This document shows positions 1 to 7,420 of a stretch of 47,421 nucleotides of DNA, piece after piece; position 1 is the stretch's first letter, and each line of letters opens with the position of its first letter. This stretch comes from Chlamydiota bacterium. GTDB taxonomy: Bacteria; Chlamydiota; Chlamydiia; Chlamydiales; RGXB01. The DNA is taken from NCBI GenBank assembly GCA_010031885.1, contig RGYU01000003.1, positions 1-47,421 on the forward strand, given 5' to 3'. The notes under the pieces are model-generated. The model searched no databases, was not told where the DNA came from, and was given only the letters and a program-made list of their open reading frames with translations. Both the position numbers and the translations under genes were made by a program.

Positions 1-1113
1 AAAATAGGATTCGAAGCTTGAAAAGGAACGTGCAGGGCTAAAAAAAGGCACAAGGTTTAGATCATAGGTAGGTGTCACAAGAATTTCAATTATAGTCGAT
101 AAACACCTGGGGTCTCTTTGTTTTAAAAGAGCATGGGCTGCTCTGTAGCGGGTCATGTGGTGGGGATTTTTGAGATGCTCTACCAATATGTCATTTCCCC
201 CTCCAAGTTCACCCAGCGCCGTTATGGCGAACGGATGTCCCTGTTTTGCCAAATCGACCACATGAGATTTAGCTTCATAAAAACCGAGCTTGATCAATGA
301 GATAGAGGCACTTAACCGTACATCAGGGCTATTCGATTTCAGTAGGCGTTCAAGATTAGCCTTGGATTGTATATCTTTAAAAAAACCAATCGCCGAGGCT
401 GCAGCCTCTTGTTCCACAGGATTGGGGTGCGTCACAACAGCGCGAATCACGGGCAATAAAACATCTCGATCATATTTTATTGCCGCCAGTATCGAACTTA
501 CACGCACATAAAGATTCGGGTCATGGGTCATTTGTTTTAAAATATTAATCGATTCGTCTGTACCGTCAAGGGCATAAAATTCGGGGAAAAAGAAATGCAA
601 TTGAGGGTGTAAAATATTTTTCAAGGACTCTACGAGACCCATAGCATGTTTGGAGTGTCGGTGCACAAGTTGAAAAAGGGTCTCCAAACGGATCATTAAA
701 AAGTCCGATTTAACGCCCTCTTTTAGGATAGATTCCGTATCATCCATCTCCTCCATCGCCAAAGTTTGTAAGGCGGCACTTTGTAAAAGGGGATTGGAAC
801 TTCTAAATGCTCTAGTAAGAAATTTTCGGTCCACAGGCACGCGGGCAATATTCGCTCCAAATAAGGAGAGAAGACATGTCTCGGGCTCTTGTGTCTTAAA
901 ACCCATTTGGATAATTTTATTGCCTATTTGCTCTAAAATATCGATAGAGTGTTCTTTTGTGGAAGAGGAGTGGCTTAAATAGGTGCTGATGGCTTCGTTG
1001 ACCTCCCCAATCGCTGCCAAGTGGAGAATTTGTTTTTGAGCCGTCTCAGTTATCGAGTGCAAAACAGGGGAAAAACTTACGACAAAGAGAGAGAGTAATT
1101 TGTAAAATCGCAA
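1..1113 (-). CDS. HEAT-repeat exported protein, 3' end cut by window edge
   Basis: The minus strand is open without a stop for 371 codons from 1113 to the window edge, so the C-terminus is missing. The start is most likely TTG at 1113: it follows a strong Shine-Dalgarno GGAGG (about 1117-1122), and the resulting N-terminus RFYKLLSLFVVSFSP is a typical Sec signal peptide. No ATG gives as good a start. The body is a run of paired helices with HEAT-like spacing (for example LYVRVSSILAAI and VRLSASISLIKLG), which suggests a protein-binding solenoid outside the cytoplasm. The gene overlaps the end of maf by 37 bp, so the two are probably co-transcribed. The precise function is unknown. Repeat assignment is by eye. 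Confidence 0.8.
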   Translation of the reverse strand, partial: MRFYKLLSLFVVSFSPVLHSITETAQKQILHLAAIGEVNEAISTYLSHSSSTKEHSIDILEQIGNKIIQMGFKTQEPETCLLSLFGANIARVPVDRKFLTRAFRSSNPLLQSAALQTLAMEEMDDTESILKEGVKSDFLMIRLETLFQLVHRHSKHAMGLVESLKNILHPQLHFFFPEFYALDGTDESINILKQMTHDPNLYVRVSSILAAIKYDRDVLLPVIRAVVTHPNPVEQEAAASAIGFFKDIQSKANLERLLKSNSPDVRLSASISLIKLGFYEAKSHVVDLAKQGHPFAITALGELGGGNDILVEHLKNPHHMTRYRAAHALLKQRDPRCLSTIIEILVTPTYDLNLVPFFSPARSFSSFESYF

Positions 1114-1682
1114 AGGTTACCTCCGTGTTTTTGGATTAACTCGTCAAGTTGGTGGATGGGTAAACCCATAACAGATTCCATAGTACCCTCAATGTGGTCG
1201 ATAAATAGAGAGCTCAAAGAATCGATCATGTAACTGCCAGCCGCATCTAACACATCTATAGTCGTATGGTAATATCGAATCCAGTCAGAACTGATAGGTT
1301 TGAAAAAAACCTTGTTCAGATGGGCTATGGAAAAAACTTTATTTTGATGATAAAGTGCCATGGCAGTGCAAACAATATGCGATTTGCCTTGAAGCAAATG
1401 CAACATTTGATGCGCTTCTACTAGAGATTTAGGTTTGTTTAGATGAGTATTTTCAAAAAAAACGGAAGTATCGGCACTTAAAACCCACTCATCAGGATCT
1501 AAAGAAGCGATGACTTGACCTTTAGCCAGGGCGATCTCAAGTGAGTAGCGATCGACACCTAAATTTAAAGGGATAAGATCCTCATCAAAATTTGAAGGGC
1601 GTATGTGGTGGCGAATTCCTACTTTTTCAAGGATCTGATGTCTTCGTTTAGAGTTGGAAGCCAGTATAAGATGTTTTTTCAT
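1077..1682 (-). CDS. maf: Maf-family nucleotide pyrophosphatase
   Basis: A 201-aa protein of normal Maf/YhdE length. It has the N-terminal LASNSKRRHQIL motif (residues 7-18), the catalytic-site segment SADTSV (69-74, Asp71) and the C-terminal AGSYMID...GLPIHQL block. The family hydrolyses dTTP/UTP or modified nucleotides to monophosphates and has been linked to division arrest and house-cleaning. The ATG at 1682 begins directly at the conserved beta strand MKKHLILAS, so this start is secure. It is the upstream gene of a pair with the HEAT-repeat protein, whose start lies inside maf. I see no strong promoter in the AT-rich 190 bp upstream. Confidence 0.93.
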   Translation of the reverse strand: MKKHLILASNSKRRHQILEKVGIRHHIRPSNFDEDLIPLNLGVDRYSLEIALAKGQVIASLDPDEWVLSADTSVFFENTHLNKPKSLVEAHQMLHLLQGKSHIVCTAMALYHQNKVFSIAHLNKVFFKPISSDWIRYYHTTIDVLDAAGSYMIDSLSSLFIDHIEGTMESVMGLPIHQLDELIQKHGGNLCDFTNYSLSLS

Positions 1683-1875
1683 AGTATCTACTACAGTGCT
1701 TATTAAAGATTGGATCTGGCAAAAGTCTTAAAAAACTTTGATCTATTATATTTTCGGTCTTAAGAAATGTGAAATCAATTTTACTAAGATCAATTTTTGA
1801 TGTATATTTAAAAAAAATAATAAATTTTTAATAAATTTAAAATAAAATTGACTTACCAATACTCCTCGAGGTTAT

Positions 1876-2283
1876 ATGCAAGTAGGAACTTTAGAAAAAA
1901 TTTATACGCAAGATGACGAAGATTATACGGTCGTTTATCAGTTAAAAGAGGTAGAAAAAGAGGCGACAAAAATCAGTATGAATGTTTTAGGCAAGAACTT
2001 GCAGGAGCCGATTTCTAACTTAGCGGATGAAAAAGCACCCTTTTGTGAAATGAAGCTTTTGGAACAAGAATCTCCCCCTTTAGATTCAAGTAAAATGCTA
2101 TTGGTTTATCCAACAGTCATAAATTCTATGGATGACAGCCCCATTCAATCACCCGTTTTGACAGAAGAACAGGATCTTGAGACCAAAATAGGCTGTTTTT
2201 CTTGGTTTGAATGCGCTATTTGTAAAAAGATTCAGGAATTTTTTAAAAAAAAGAAAAAAACAATTCTAAAGCATTTAGATTAA
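1876..2283 (+). CDS. Hypothetical 135-aa protein with basic C-terminus
   Basis: I do not recognise this protein. It is acidic over residues 1-110 and then switches to a short Cys-containing stretch (GCFSWFECAICKK) and a lysine-rich amphipathic tail of about 20 residues. There is no signal peptide or transmembrane helix. The ATG at 1876 is preceded by GAGG at 1869-1872. The upstream 190 bp is extremely AT-rich, and a good terminator follows the stop, so this looks like a single-gene transcription unit. Lineage-restricted, AT-flanked small genes in Chlamydiae are often secreted effectors, but nothing here proves that. Confidence 0.65.
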   Translation: MQVGTLEKIYTQDDEDYTVVYQLKEVEKEATKISMNVLGKNLQEPISNLADEKAPFCEMKLLEQESPPLDSSKMLLVYPTVINSMDDSPIQSPVLTEEQDLETKIGCFSWFECAICKKIQEFFKKKKKTILKHLD

Positions 2284-2287
2284 AAAA

Positions 2288-2317
2288 TAACCGCCCCTAA
2301 AGGCGGTATTTTTTTAT
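2288..2317. terminator. Bidirectional rho-independent terminator
   Basis: The inverted repeat ACCGCC (2290-2295) and GGCGGT (2302-2307) forms a six-bp GC-rich stem with a six-base loop. It is followed by a run of T on the plus strand and preceded by a run of A that serves as the T-run for the minus strand. It lies between the convergent stops of the 135-aa gene (plus) and the DUF3604-like gene (minus), so it probably ends both transcripts. Confidence 0.88.
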
Positions 2318-4062
2318 TTCTTGTTCGAACCTTTCTTTTTTCCCTGAGGTTCCTCAATATCTTGATGCTCGTTATCTTCGATAAAAATTGGAGAGGTGAT
2401 GAGGTATGATCCGTCATCTTGTGTCGCTTTTAGATAGTAATAGCAAAAGCGGATTCCATCCCTTTCAAACTGCAGAGCATCGTTTAGTTTTGCCTCATCG
2501 TACTCTTCAAATTCAACAAAGGAGTCAAGATTTTTCAATTTAATAATCGGATCTTGGTTACGGTAGATCACTAGTTCCTTGAACGGGCGCGTTCCAGCAA
2601 CAAAACCTTTAAGATGGCGCACATACATAAGACCAGGTCTTGCCTTTGTGGTCAAAACTGAGCCGATGGGCTGGGTTGCAATAGAAAACTGAACCAACAT
2701 TCTAGCTTCAGAAGAGACGAATGTTTTTCTATTTTCAATCGCTGCAATCAAAGTATCGCGATTCAACTGGGGCGCTAAAATACACGTAAGCTGCTCACCG
2801 ATTAGGGCAAAGCGCTTGCCTTCGTGATAGAGTTTAAAAATAGCGTCATGCTTATCAGGGTGGTAGACGACACCTTTTTCAAATTCTTCGATCAGCTTAG
2901 AGGATGGTTCAACGCTAATGGAAAAAAGATCTTTAGGGACGTGGGCCTTAAGAATTTTCGAAAAAGAGGAACTTTTTGTCTCTTTACGACGATAGATTGG
3001 TTTTTGATCTTTTGAAAAAAGGATGATCTTTGAACCCTCTTGTGGCTCATTTGTATGGTAGGTAAACCCTAAAAATGTAACGAAACGATCTTCTTCATTA
3101 AATTCTGCAGTATAGGTCTGAATTTCTTTCCATAACTCATTACTCGTATCGTTTTCCGAATCTGAAGGGGAAAGTGAAAAAAATTGCAAATGATCCGTAT
3201 CGCGGGCTTCTCGAAGGATTGATTCGACCTGATCGAGGGATTCAATAGGTTTCATCCCCTGAAATACACCATAGAAGGCCTGGTCGCCCTCCTGGGCTTG
3301 GCAGAAAATAGGGTGGGATTGTGTAATCTCACCCGTAACGGTGTTTTTAAAGCTAAGACGATAAACACCGGGTTCATTGAAGTAAAGATTCGGCAAACAG
3401 GTAACGCCCGATTCCGATACAAATAGGCGCATTTTGAGATTGTCCCGTAGACGATCATGAGAAAATTCTATCAGAGTATCTTTTGGAGCACTTGATGTGA
3501 GGTTTGAGTATTCGTCCTCAAAGCGGATCACAACGTCGAAACGTTGGTTTCGTGATACAAGCGATGGGGCTAAAATTCGGATGTGCTTAAGTTCTGCCCC
3601 CTTGATATCTAGATTGAAAATGTAAGGTTCGAGGAAATCCCCTTTCCCTTTAGGGTCGATGTAAAGATAAATAGGGCGCTTACGCTGCGCTTTTAATGGA
3701 GCGCGCGTTCCAAATTCTCGTGCTTTTTCAGCAATTTGGCTCCCCAAAACAATCATGAGCTTGCCCCCAACCTCAAGGGCTTTTGGCAACACAAAATCAA
3801 AAACGGGGCGTCCATTGTGATCTTTTTTTTGCTTTCCCTCAACCATTTTACCGTCGCTAAGGGCTAGCCAGATACAGTTTTGTTGATCTTTCAAACTCGT
3901 AGATGGAATTTCAAAATCTTTAGTCGTGTCGTTAATTCCTAAATCAAAACGGACTAGAGTTTTTTGTGGAAGTGCAACATCTGTCATAAACAAAAAACGG
4001 AAGGAGGCTTTTGTTCCGGCAGAAATTTGTTTTGGTTCAACGAAGGTGACGGCGCGGGCCAT
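2314..4062 (-). CDS. DUF3604-like protein with degenerate metal site
   Basis: A 582-aa protein. The C-terminal half matches the DUF3604 pattern as I know it: RDTLIAAIENRKTFVSSEAR, an IGSVL segment, a GTRPFKELVIYRN segment, and a closing YYYLKATQDDGSYLITSPIF like the family's final strand. DUF3604 relatives carry PHP-like metal-binding motifs (GDLHGH, LTDHD, GHRN). The equivalent places here read GVFQGM (265-270), LSPSD (297-301) and GSKIIL (343-348), so all expected histidines are absent. Residues 1-255 look like beta-rich domains. It is probably a non-catalytic, binding or structural descendant. There is no signal peptide. ATG at 4062 follows a near-consensus promoter. Function unknown; the family call is by eye. 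Confidence 0.72.
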   Translation of the reverse strand: MARAVTFVEPKQISAGTKASFRFLFMTDVALPQKTLVRFDLGINDTTKDFEIPSTSLKDQQNCIWLALSDGKMVEGKQKKDHNGRPVFDFVLPKALEVGGKLMIVLGSQIAEKAREFGTRAPLKAQRKRPIYLYIDPKGKGDFLEPYIFNLDIKGAELKHIRILAPSLVSRNQRFDVVIRFEDEYSNLTSSAPKDTLIEFSHDRLRDNLKMRLFVSESGVTCLPNLYFNEPGVYRLSFKNTVTGEITQSHPIFCQAQEGDQAFYGVFQGMKPIESLDQVESILREARDTDHLQFFSLSPSDSENDTSNELWKEIQTYTAEFNEEDRFVTFLGFTYHTNEPQEGSKIILFSKDQKPIYRRKETKSSSFSKILKAHVPKDLFSISVEPSSKLIEEFEKGVVYHPDKHDAIFKLYHEGKRFALIGEQLTCILAPQLNRDTLIAAIENRKTFVSSEARMLVQFSIATQPIGSVLTTKARPGLMYVRHLKGFVAGTRPFKELVIYRNQDPIIKLKNLDSFVEFEEYDEAKLNDALQFERDGIRFCYYYLKATQDDGSYLITSPIFIEDNEHQDIEEPQGKKKGSNKK

Positions 4063-4090
4063 GAGGTATCCCTAAAAAAAATAAGCCCTA

Positions 4091-4119
4091 AGTATAGCAG
4101 GAATTATTAGGGGAGTCAA
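4091..4119 (-). promoter_or_regulatory. Promoter of the DUF3604-like gene
   Basis: Reading the minus strand, TTGACT (4114-4119), a 17-base spacer and TATACT (4091-4096) match the sigma-70 type consensus closely. The start codon is 29 bases downstream of the -10 box. Confidence 0.8.
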
Positions 4120-4173
4120 CAGATGAAGGCAAAATTTCAATGGTAGTAAAAAGCGACGGCAAATGGGGAAAAA

Positions 4174-5499
4174 TTATTCGAAAAGATTCTCAGACTTTGA
4201 AACAGGCGTTAAGCGTACCTTATCGATAAGCCGGTCGCTTCCTTTTATTACTTCTAAAGAAAAATTATCTAAAAAGATTTTGTATCCAATTTCGGGGATT
4301 GTCCCAGCTTTATGATAGATAAATCCCCCGAGCGTGTCATAATCTGGTAGCTTTGGGAAAATGATATCAGTAACCGATTCAATATCTACTAAATTCATCT
4401 TAGCATCTACAAGGTAAGAACCATCAGCATCGGTCTCAATTTTATGGACGATCTCATCGTGATCATACTCGTCAAAAATATCTCCGACAATTTCTTCAAG
4501 AATGTCCTCAACGGTGATCAAACCCTCAGTACCTCCGTATTCGTCTACAATGATCGCCATATGGATCTGTTTCTTTTGGAACTCTTTGAGCAGAGTAGAA
4601 ATTTTTTTTGTCTCCGGTGCAAAAAGGACAGGGCGCACCAGTTCTTTAATGACACCCTCCTTTTTTTCATAAAGTTTGCGAAAAAGGTCTTTGAAGTGGA
4701 CAACTCCAATAATATCATCTTGCGAGCTGTGATAGATGGGGATGCGGCTGTAGTTTTCCTTGATAAAAACGTCAGCAGCTACTCTAAACGAGGTATTTTC
4801 GCTTAAAGAGGTGATATTCACTCGAGGGATCATCACCTCTTTACAGAGACGAGTGCCTAAGTTGGAGATAGCAATCATGATTCTCTGCCCCTCGTTATCG
4901 AGGCTTTTTTCGCTATCGGTCTCATCTAACAGCTCAATAAGACGACGACGAAATCTTTTTTCGGCACCAAATGAACCAGAAAATTCTTCTTCCTCGGACA
5001 ATTTCCGCTGAACGGAAAGGGTCACAAGTGTCACAGGATAGAGGCAAACCAAGAAAATATAGGCGGTCCATGAAAGCCCTTTTAAGATGGAGTAAGGGAT
5101 TGTCGAGGTCAGGATATGGGTCAAGGTATCCAGAATTACCGTTAGTACAATAAAAAAAAGGACGGTAGCTAAAACTAGCAGTGGGGCGAATTCAATCCCA
5201 TGTCTACCATTGTAGATAAACGGAGACACTGCGGGCAACGAAATTACTAACAAAGTAGCAATAATTCCAAAGCATAAGCGCACGATTTGATGGGTATGTG
5301 CAATAAAATTGATCACCTCATCAATCCTGTCCTCTTTATTCGTTTTTTGTATGAGGTGGAGTATAAAGAAAGTATAAGGGTGGCGTTTAATAGCCTCTTT
5401 GAATTCTAAATAACCGATCTTTTGGATAGCGGTCATTATAGCGGCCAAGGAGATCGATCCAAAAAGAAAAACAAGGGATATTATAAATAAAGATATCAT
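4174..5499 (-). CDS. CNNM/CBS-domain hemolysin-like protein (TlyC/CorC type)
   Basis: A 441-aa protein with an N-terminal multi-helix membrane domain (CNNM/DUF21; hydrophobic stretches near residues 1-22, 73-95, 103-125 and 135-160). Tandem CBS domains follow (about 210-335, with YSRIPIYHSSQDDIIGVVHFKDL and HMAIIVDEYGGTEGLITVEDILEEIVGDI), then a C-terminal CorC/HlyC transporter-associated domain. The family is linked to magnesium or cation efflux rather than true haemolysis. It overlaps ybeY by 4 bp (ATGA), as in the ybeY-hemolysin pairing I recall from Chlamydia. Two further paralogs lie at 19835-22296. Confidence 0.92.
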   Translation of the reverse strand: MISLFIISLVFLFGSISLAAIMTAIQKIGYLEFKEAIKRHPYTFFILHLIQKTNKEDRIDEVINFIAHTHQIVRLCFGIIATLLVISLPAVSPFIYNGRHGIEFAPLLVLATVLFFIVLTVILDTLTHILTSTIPYSILKGLSWTAYIFLVCLYPVTLVTLSVQRKLSEEEEFSGSFGAEKRFRRRLIELLDETDSEKSLDNEGQRIMIAISNLGTRLCKEVMIPRVNITSLSENTSFRVAADVFIKENYSRIPIYHSSQDDIIGVVHFKDLFRKLYEKKEGVIKELVRPVLFAPETKKISTLLKEFQKKQIHMAIIVDEYGGTEGLITVEDILEEIVGDIFDEYDHDEIVHKIETDADGSYLVDAKMNLVDIESVTDIIFPKLPDYDTLGGFIYHKAGTIPEIGYKIFLDNFSLEVIKGSDRLIDKVRLTPVSKSENLFE

Positions 5500-5945
5500 T
5501 TAAGGCTTACTTGTACACTTTTTAGATGCTCGAATACCTTTTTTTCTGCAACCCGCATTTTTTTAGCTTTTTCTGGGGTTGTGTCCTCAAGACCGCTGAG
5601 ATGAAGGAGAGTGTGGATGATATAAAGGGTCAACTCGTCGTACGGGTCAGCCCCTATTTTTTTTGCCCATTCTTTGGCTACCAAAGCGCAAATAAATACT
5701 TCACCCAAAAAATGGTGCTCCTTTTTGAGCCCGGGGGGATCATAAGGTTGGGTGATGCAATCGGTCAGGGAGGGATCTTGAAATAAAAGATTGTGGATCT
5801 CTTTAATCTTTGATTTAGATACAAAATGGATGGAAACGAGGTCTGTCTTGATTTTGAGAAATTTTAGGGCAGCCTCGACAAGAAGGGCTACCCTTTGCTT
5901 AGAAACTTTGAGAGATTTTTGGAAATCGAAAACTTCGACGTTCAC
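5496..5945 (-). CDS. ybeY: Endoribonuclease YbeY with altered metal motif
   Basis: A 149-aa protein starting at GTG 5945, immediately after the stop of the small basic protein gene. YbeY matures rRNA 3' ends and takes part in ribosome quality control. The conserved HGxLHLxGYDH metal motif appears as HTLLHLSGLED near residues 111-121: the first two histidines are kept and the third ligand is Asp. The upstream LGEVFIC segment matches the family's LGDIvIs strand. Context (ribosome-linked small basic protein upstream, CBS protein downstream) fits. I am confident of the family, less so that activity is conventional. Confidence 0.9.
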   Translation of the reverse strand: MNVEVFDFQKSLKVSKQRVALLVEAALKFLKIKTDLVSIHFVSKSKIKEIHNLLFQDPSLTDCITQPYDPPGLKKEHHFLGEVFICALVAKEWAKKIGADPYDELTLYIIHTLLHLSGLEDTTPEKAKKMRVAEKKVFEHLKSVQVSLK

Positions 5946-6098
5946 CTAAGCCCTGGTTTTTGGTAAGCCGGTAACTTTGCGGCTGTCTTTATCCATACGA
6001 CCCTCTTTTTTGAGGATAGCGATTCTTTCATAACGTGGGAGAACGGTCTTAGAACCTTGCGCTTGGAAGCGTTTCCCGTAACTTGCATGTTTTGACAT
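5946..6098 (-). CDS. Small basic protein of Chlamydiae/Verrucomicrobia
   Basis: A 50-aa ORF from ATG 6098 to TAG 5946. It is rich in Lys/Arg, begins MSKHASYGKRFQ and contains VLPRYERIAILKKEGR. This matches the short basic protein family shared by Chlamydiae and Verrucomicrobia (a TIGRFAM is defined for it), whose biochemical role is unknown; its basicity suggests RNA binding. It sits 23 bp after a 53-aa gene and abuts ybeY with no gap, so the three are surely one transcript. Its presence supports the phylum assignment. Confidence 0.85.
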   Translation of the reverse strand: MSKHASYGKRFQAQGSKTVLPRYERIAILKKEGRMDKDSRKVTGLPKTRA

Positions 6099-6121
6099 CG
6101 TAAAAGCCTATCAATAAAGCG

Positions 6122-6283
6122 TTAAAGTTGAGGAATGAAGGCGGCAATGGATCCGTTTTGGATTGCATTAACCTTGCTTTTCAATTCTTTTTGAGGAAGG
6201 GGTCCAGTTGTGATCTTACGTTTGTAAGCTAGTTTACGAGGAGAAACTGAACGTCTTTCTTGTTGTTTGCTGATTCTTACCAT
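6122..6283 (-). CDS. Conserved 53-aa basic protein
   Basis: A short basic protein starting MVRISKQQERRSVSPRKLAY from ATG 6283. A longer in-frame reading back to 6403 exists, but it runs through a strong promoter (6315-6343), so the 53-aa form is the credible one. I believe Chlamydia has a similar tiny gene near its ybeY homolog, but I cannot name its function. High Lys/Arg content and linkage to the small basic protein and ybeY suggest a ribosome or rRNA role, by inference only. Confidence 0.7.
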   Translation of the reverse strand: MVRISKQQERRSVSPRKLAYKRKITTGPLPQKELKSKVNAIQNGSIAAFIPQL

Positions 6284-6314
6284 GGTTGAACCCAGTCTAA
6301 AAAGTTTTAAAAAG

Positions 6315-6343
6315 AGTATACCAGCTCCACTGTTATGAATCAA
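6315..6343 (-). promoter_or_regulatory. Promoter of the 53-aa/small basic protein/ybeY/CBS operon
   Basis: On the minus strand, TTGATT (6338-6343), 17 bases, TATACT (6315-6320). It lies 31 bases upstream of ATG 6283 and fixes that start over the longer in-frame option. Confidence 0.8.
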
Positions 6344-6411
6344 CCCGAAAATACGGGATAAATAAAAACCCTCTAGAGGTATCCCAATAAAAGATTTACT
6401 CACAAGTAAGT

Positions 6412-6825
6412 TTAGCGGGTTAAAAGGGAAATTTTACAGCCTAGTTGCTTATAAAAATGGTATCTTTTTTTCGATTGCGCCAGGCTTTCTTTTGTTAGCT
6501 GGTCGTCAAAATCGTACAGATGGCTCCACTTGAGCTCTTGCGAGGGGGGGTCCTTATGAAGCCAAATAAGGTGGGTAAAAGGTTTTTTTATTTGCCGTTC
6601 TAGGGAAAGCAGGATTGGCTCGCATGTGTGGGTCTCGTCGCTGGCATGGGGCAAAAAACCGTTTTGCGGAAACTCCCAAAGCAATTGGCTTAGGTATTGA
6701 ATTGTCTCTGGATTCGGACAAAAAATTTGGATGAAAATTTTTTTTTCAATAGCTTTTTGACAAATGGTTAAAATTTTTTTAGTTACATCACCTTTTTGTC
6801 GAATGGGAAAAAGGGTCACATTCAT
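6412..6825 (-). CDS. holC: DNA polymerase III subunit chi
   Basis: A 137-aa protein of typical chi length. The N-terminus gives the first beta strand (VTLFPI), followed by a segment with LLWEFPQNGFLPHASDE (about residues 48-64), which is the hallmark LWxF...FxPH block of HolC, and PILLS after it. Chi links the clamp loader to SSB. It overlaps the upstream DUF502 gene by 4 bp and is the last gene of the rpmG-to-holC operon. The family is short and divergent, so the call rests mainly on this central block. Confidence 0.82.
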   Translation of the reverse strand: MNVTLFPIRQKGDVTKKILTICQKAIEKKIFIQIFCPNPETIQYLSQLLWEFPQNGFLPHASDETHTCEPILLSLERQIKKPFTHLIWLHKDPPSQELKWSHLYDFDDQLTKESLAQSKKRYHFYKQLGCKISLLTR

Positions 6826-7418
6826 GAAATTACACCACAGGAAATGATAAATTTAATCATTTCCTCCGAATTTGCATCCAGTAGTTTCCCCTCCTTGGAA
6901 AACAGCAGGATTCCATGTAAAGGCTGGGGGGACGTAGGCAAATAATAGGGTTTATAACCGGGCAAAAGATCTTTTAGTGCATCAGGCATGTGGGGTAGCT
7001 GTGATGTGATTACATAACTTACCCCTGATGTATAGGGAATTACACAGGGTTTTTCCAGTGGAGACTGGGAACTGCTAGTAAATTGTTTTATGACCTCTTT
7101 TACAACCTTGTGCACCGTTTTGATTACTGGCATGCGTGACACAATAGAATCTATAGCCCGATGAATCCAGCCCTCAAAAAGATGCTCTCCAATAAATCCT
7201 ATGGTTACTATCGTAATAAGAAGGATAATAATGCTCGATACGCGGGCAAAAAACCTTAAGATGTAGGGGTGATCCCACTCATTGCCTAAAACATCAATAA
7301 ACGGAGTGATTATATTTAATAAAGGATCGGAGAGAACATCGAAGCAAATTTTCACAATCCAAAAAGTAATTGCAACAGGAATTAACAGCAAAAAACCGGT
7401 CAGAAACGACTGTCTCAC
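6822..7418 (-). CDS. DUF502 membrane protein, second copy
   Basis: A 198-aa protein opening with MRQSFLTGFLLLIPVAITFWIV, the signature first transmembrane helix of DUF502. A second helix lies at about residues 55-80, then a soluble region with RMPVIKTVHKVVKEVIKQF and a beta-rich C-terminus. Such proteins are widespread inner-membrane proteins of unknown function. It starts 2 bp after the stop of a paralog with the same architecture, and its 3' end overlaps holC. Confidence 0.88.
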   Translation of the reverse strand: MRQSFLTGFLLLIPVAITFWIVKICFDVLSDPLLNIITPFIDVLGNEWDHPYILRFFARVSSIIILLITIVTIGFIGEHLFEGWIHRAIDSIVSRMPVIKTVHKVVKEVIKQFTSSSQSPLEKPCVIPYTSGVSYVITSQLPHMPDALKDLLPGYKPYYLPTSPQPLHGILLFSKEGKLLDANSEEMIKFIISCGVIS

Positions 7419-7420
7419 AA

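Noticed and set aside
4444-5153. Plus-strand ORFs opposite the CBS hemolysin gene
   Set aside because: They are antisense readings of a well-conserved gene, with no promoter or recognisable domain.
6284-6403. N-terminal extension of the 53-aa protein back to 6403
   Set aside because: It runs through a TTGATT-N17-TATACT promoter on the same strand, and the added residues are hydrophobic and unlike the conserved basic core.
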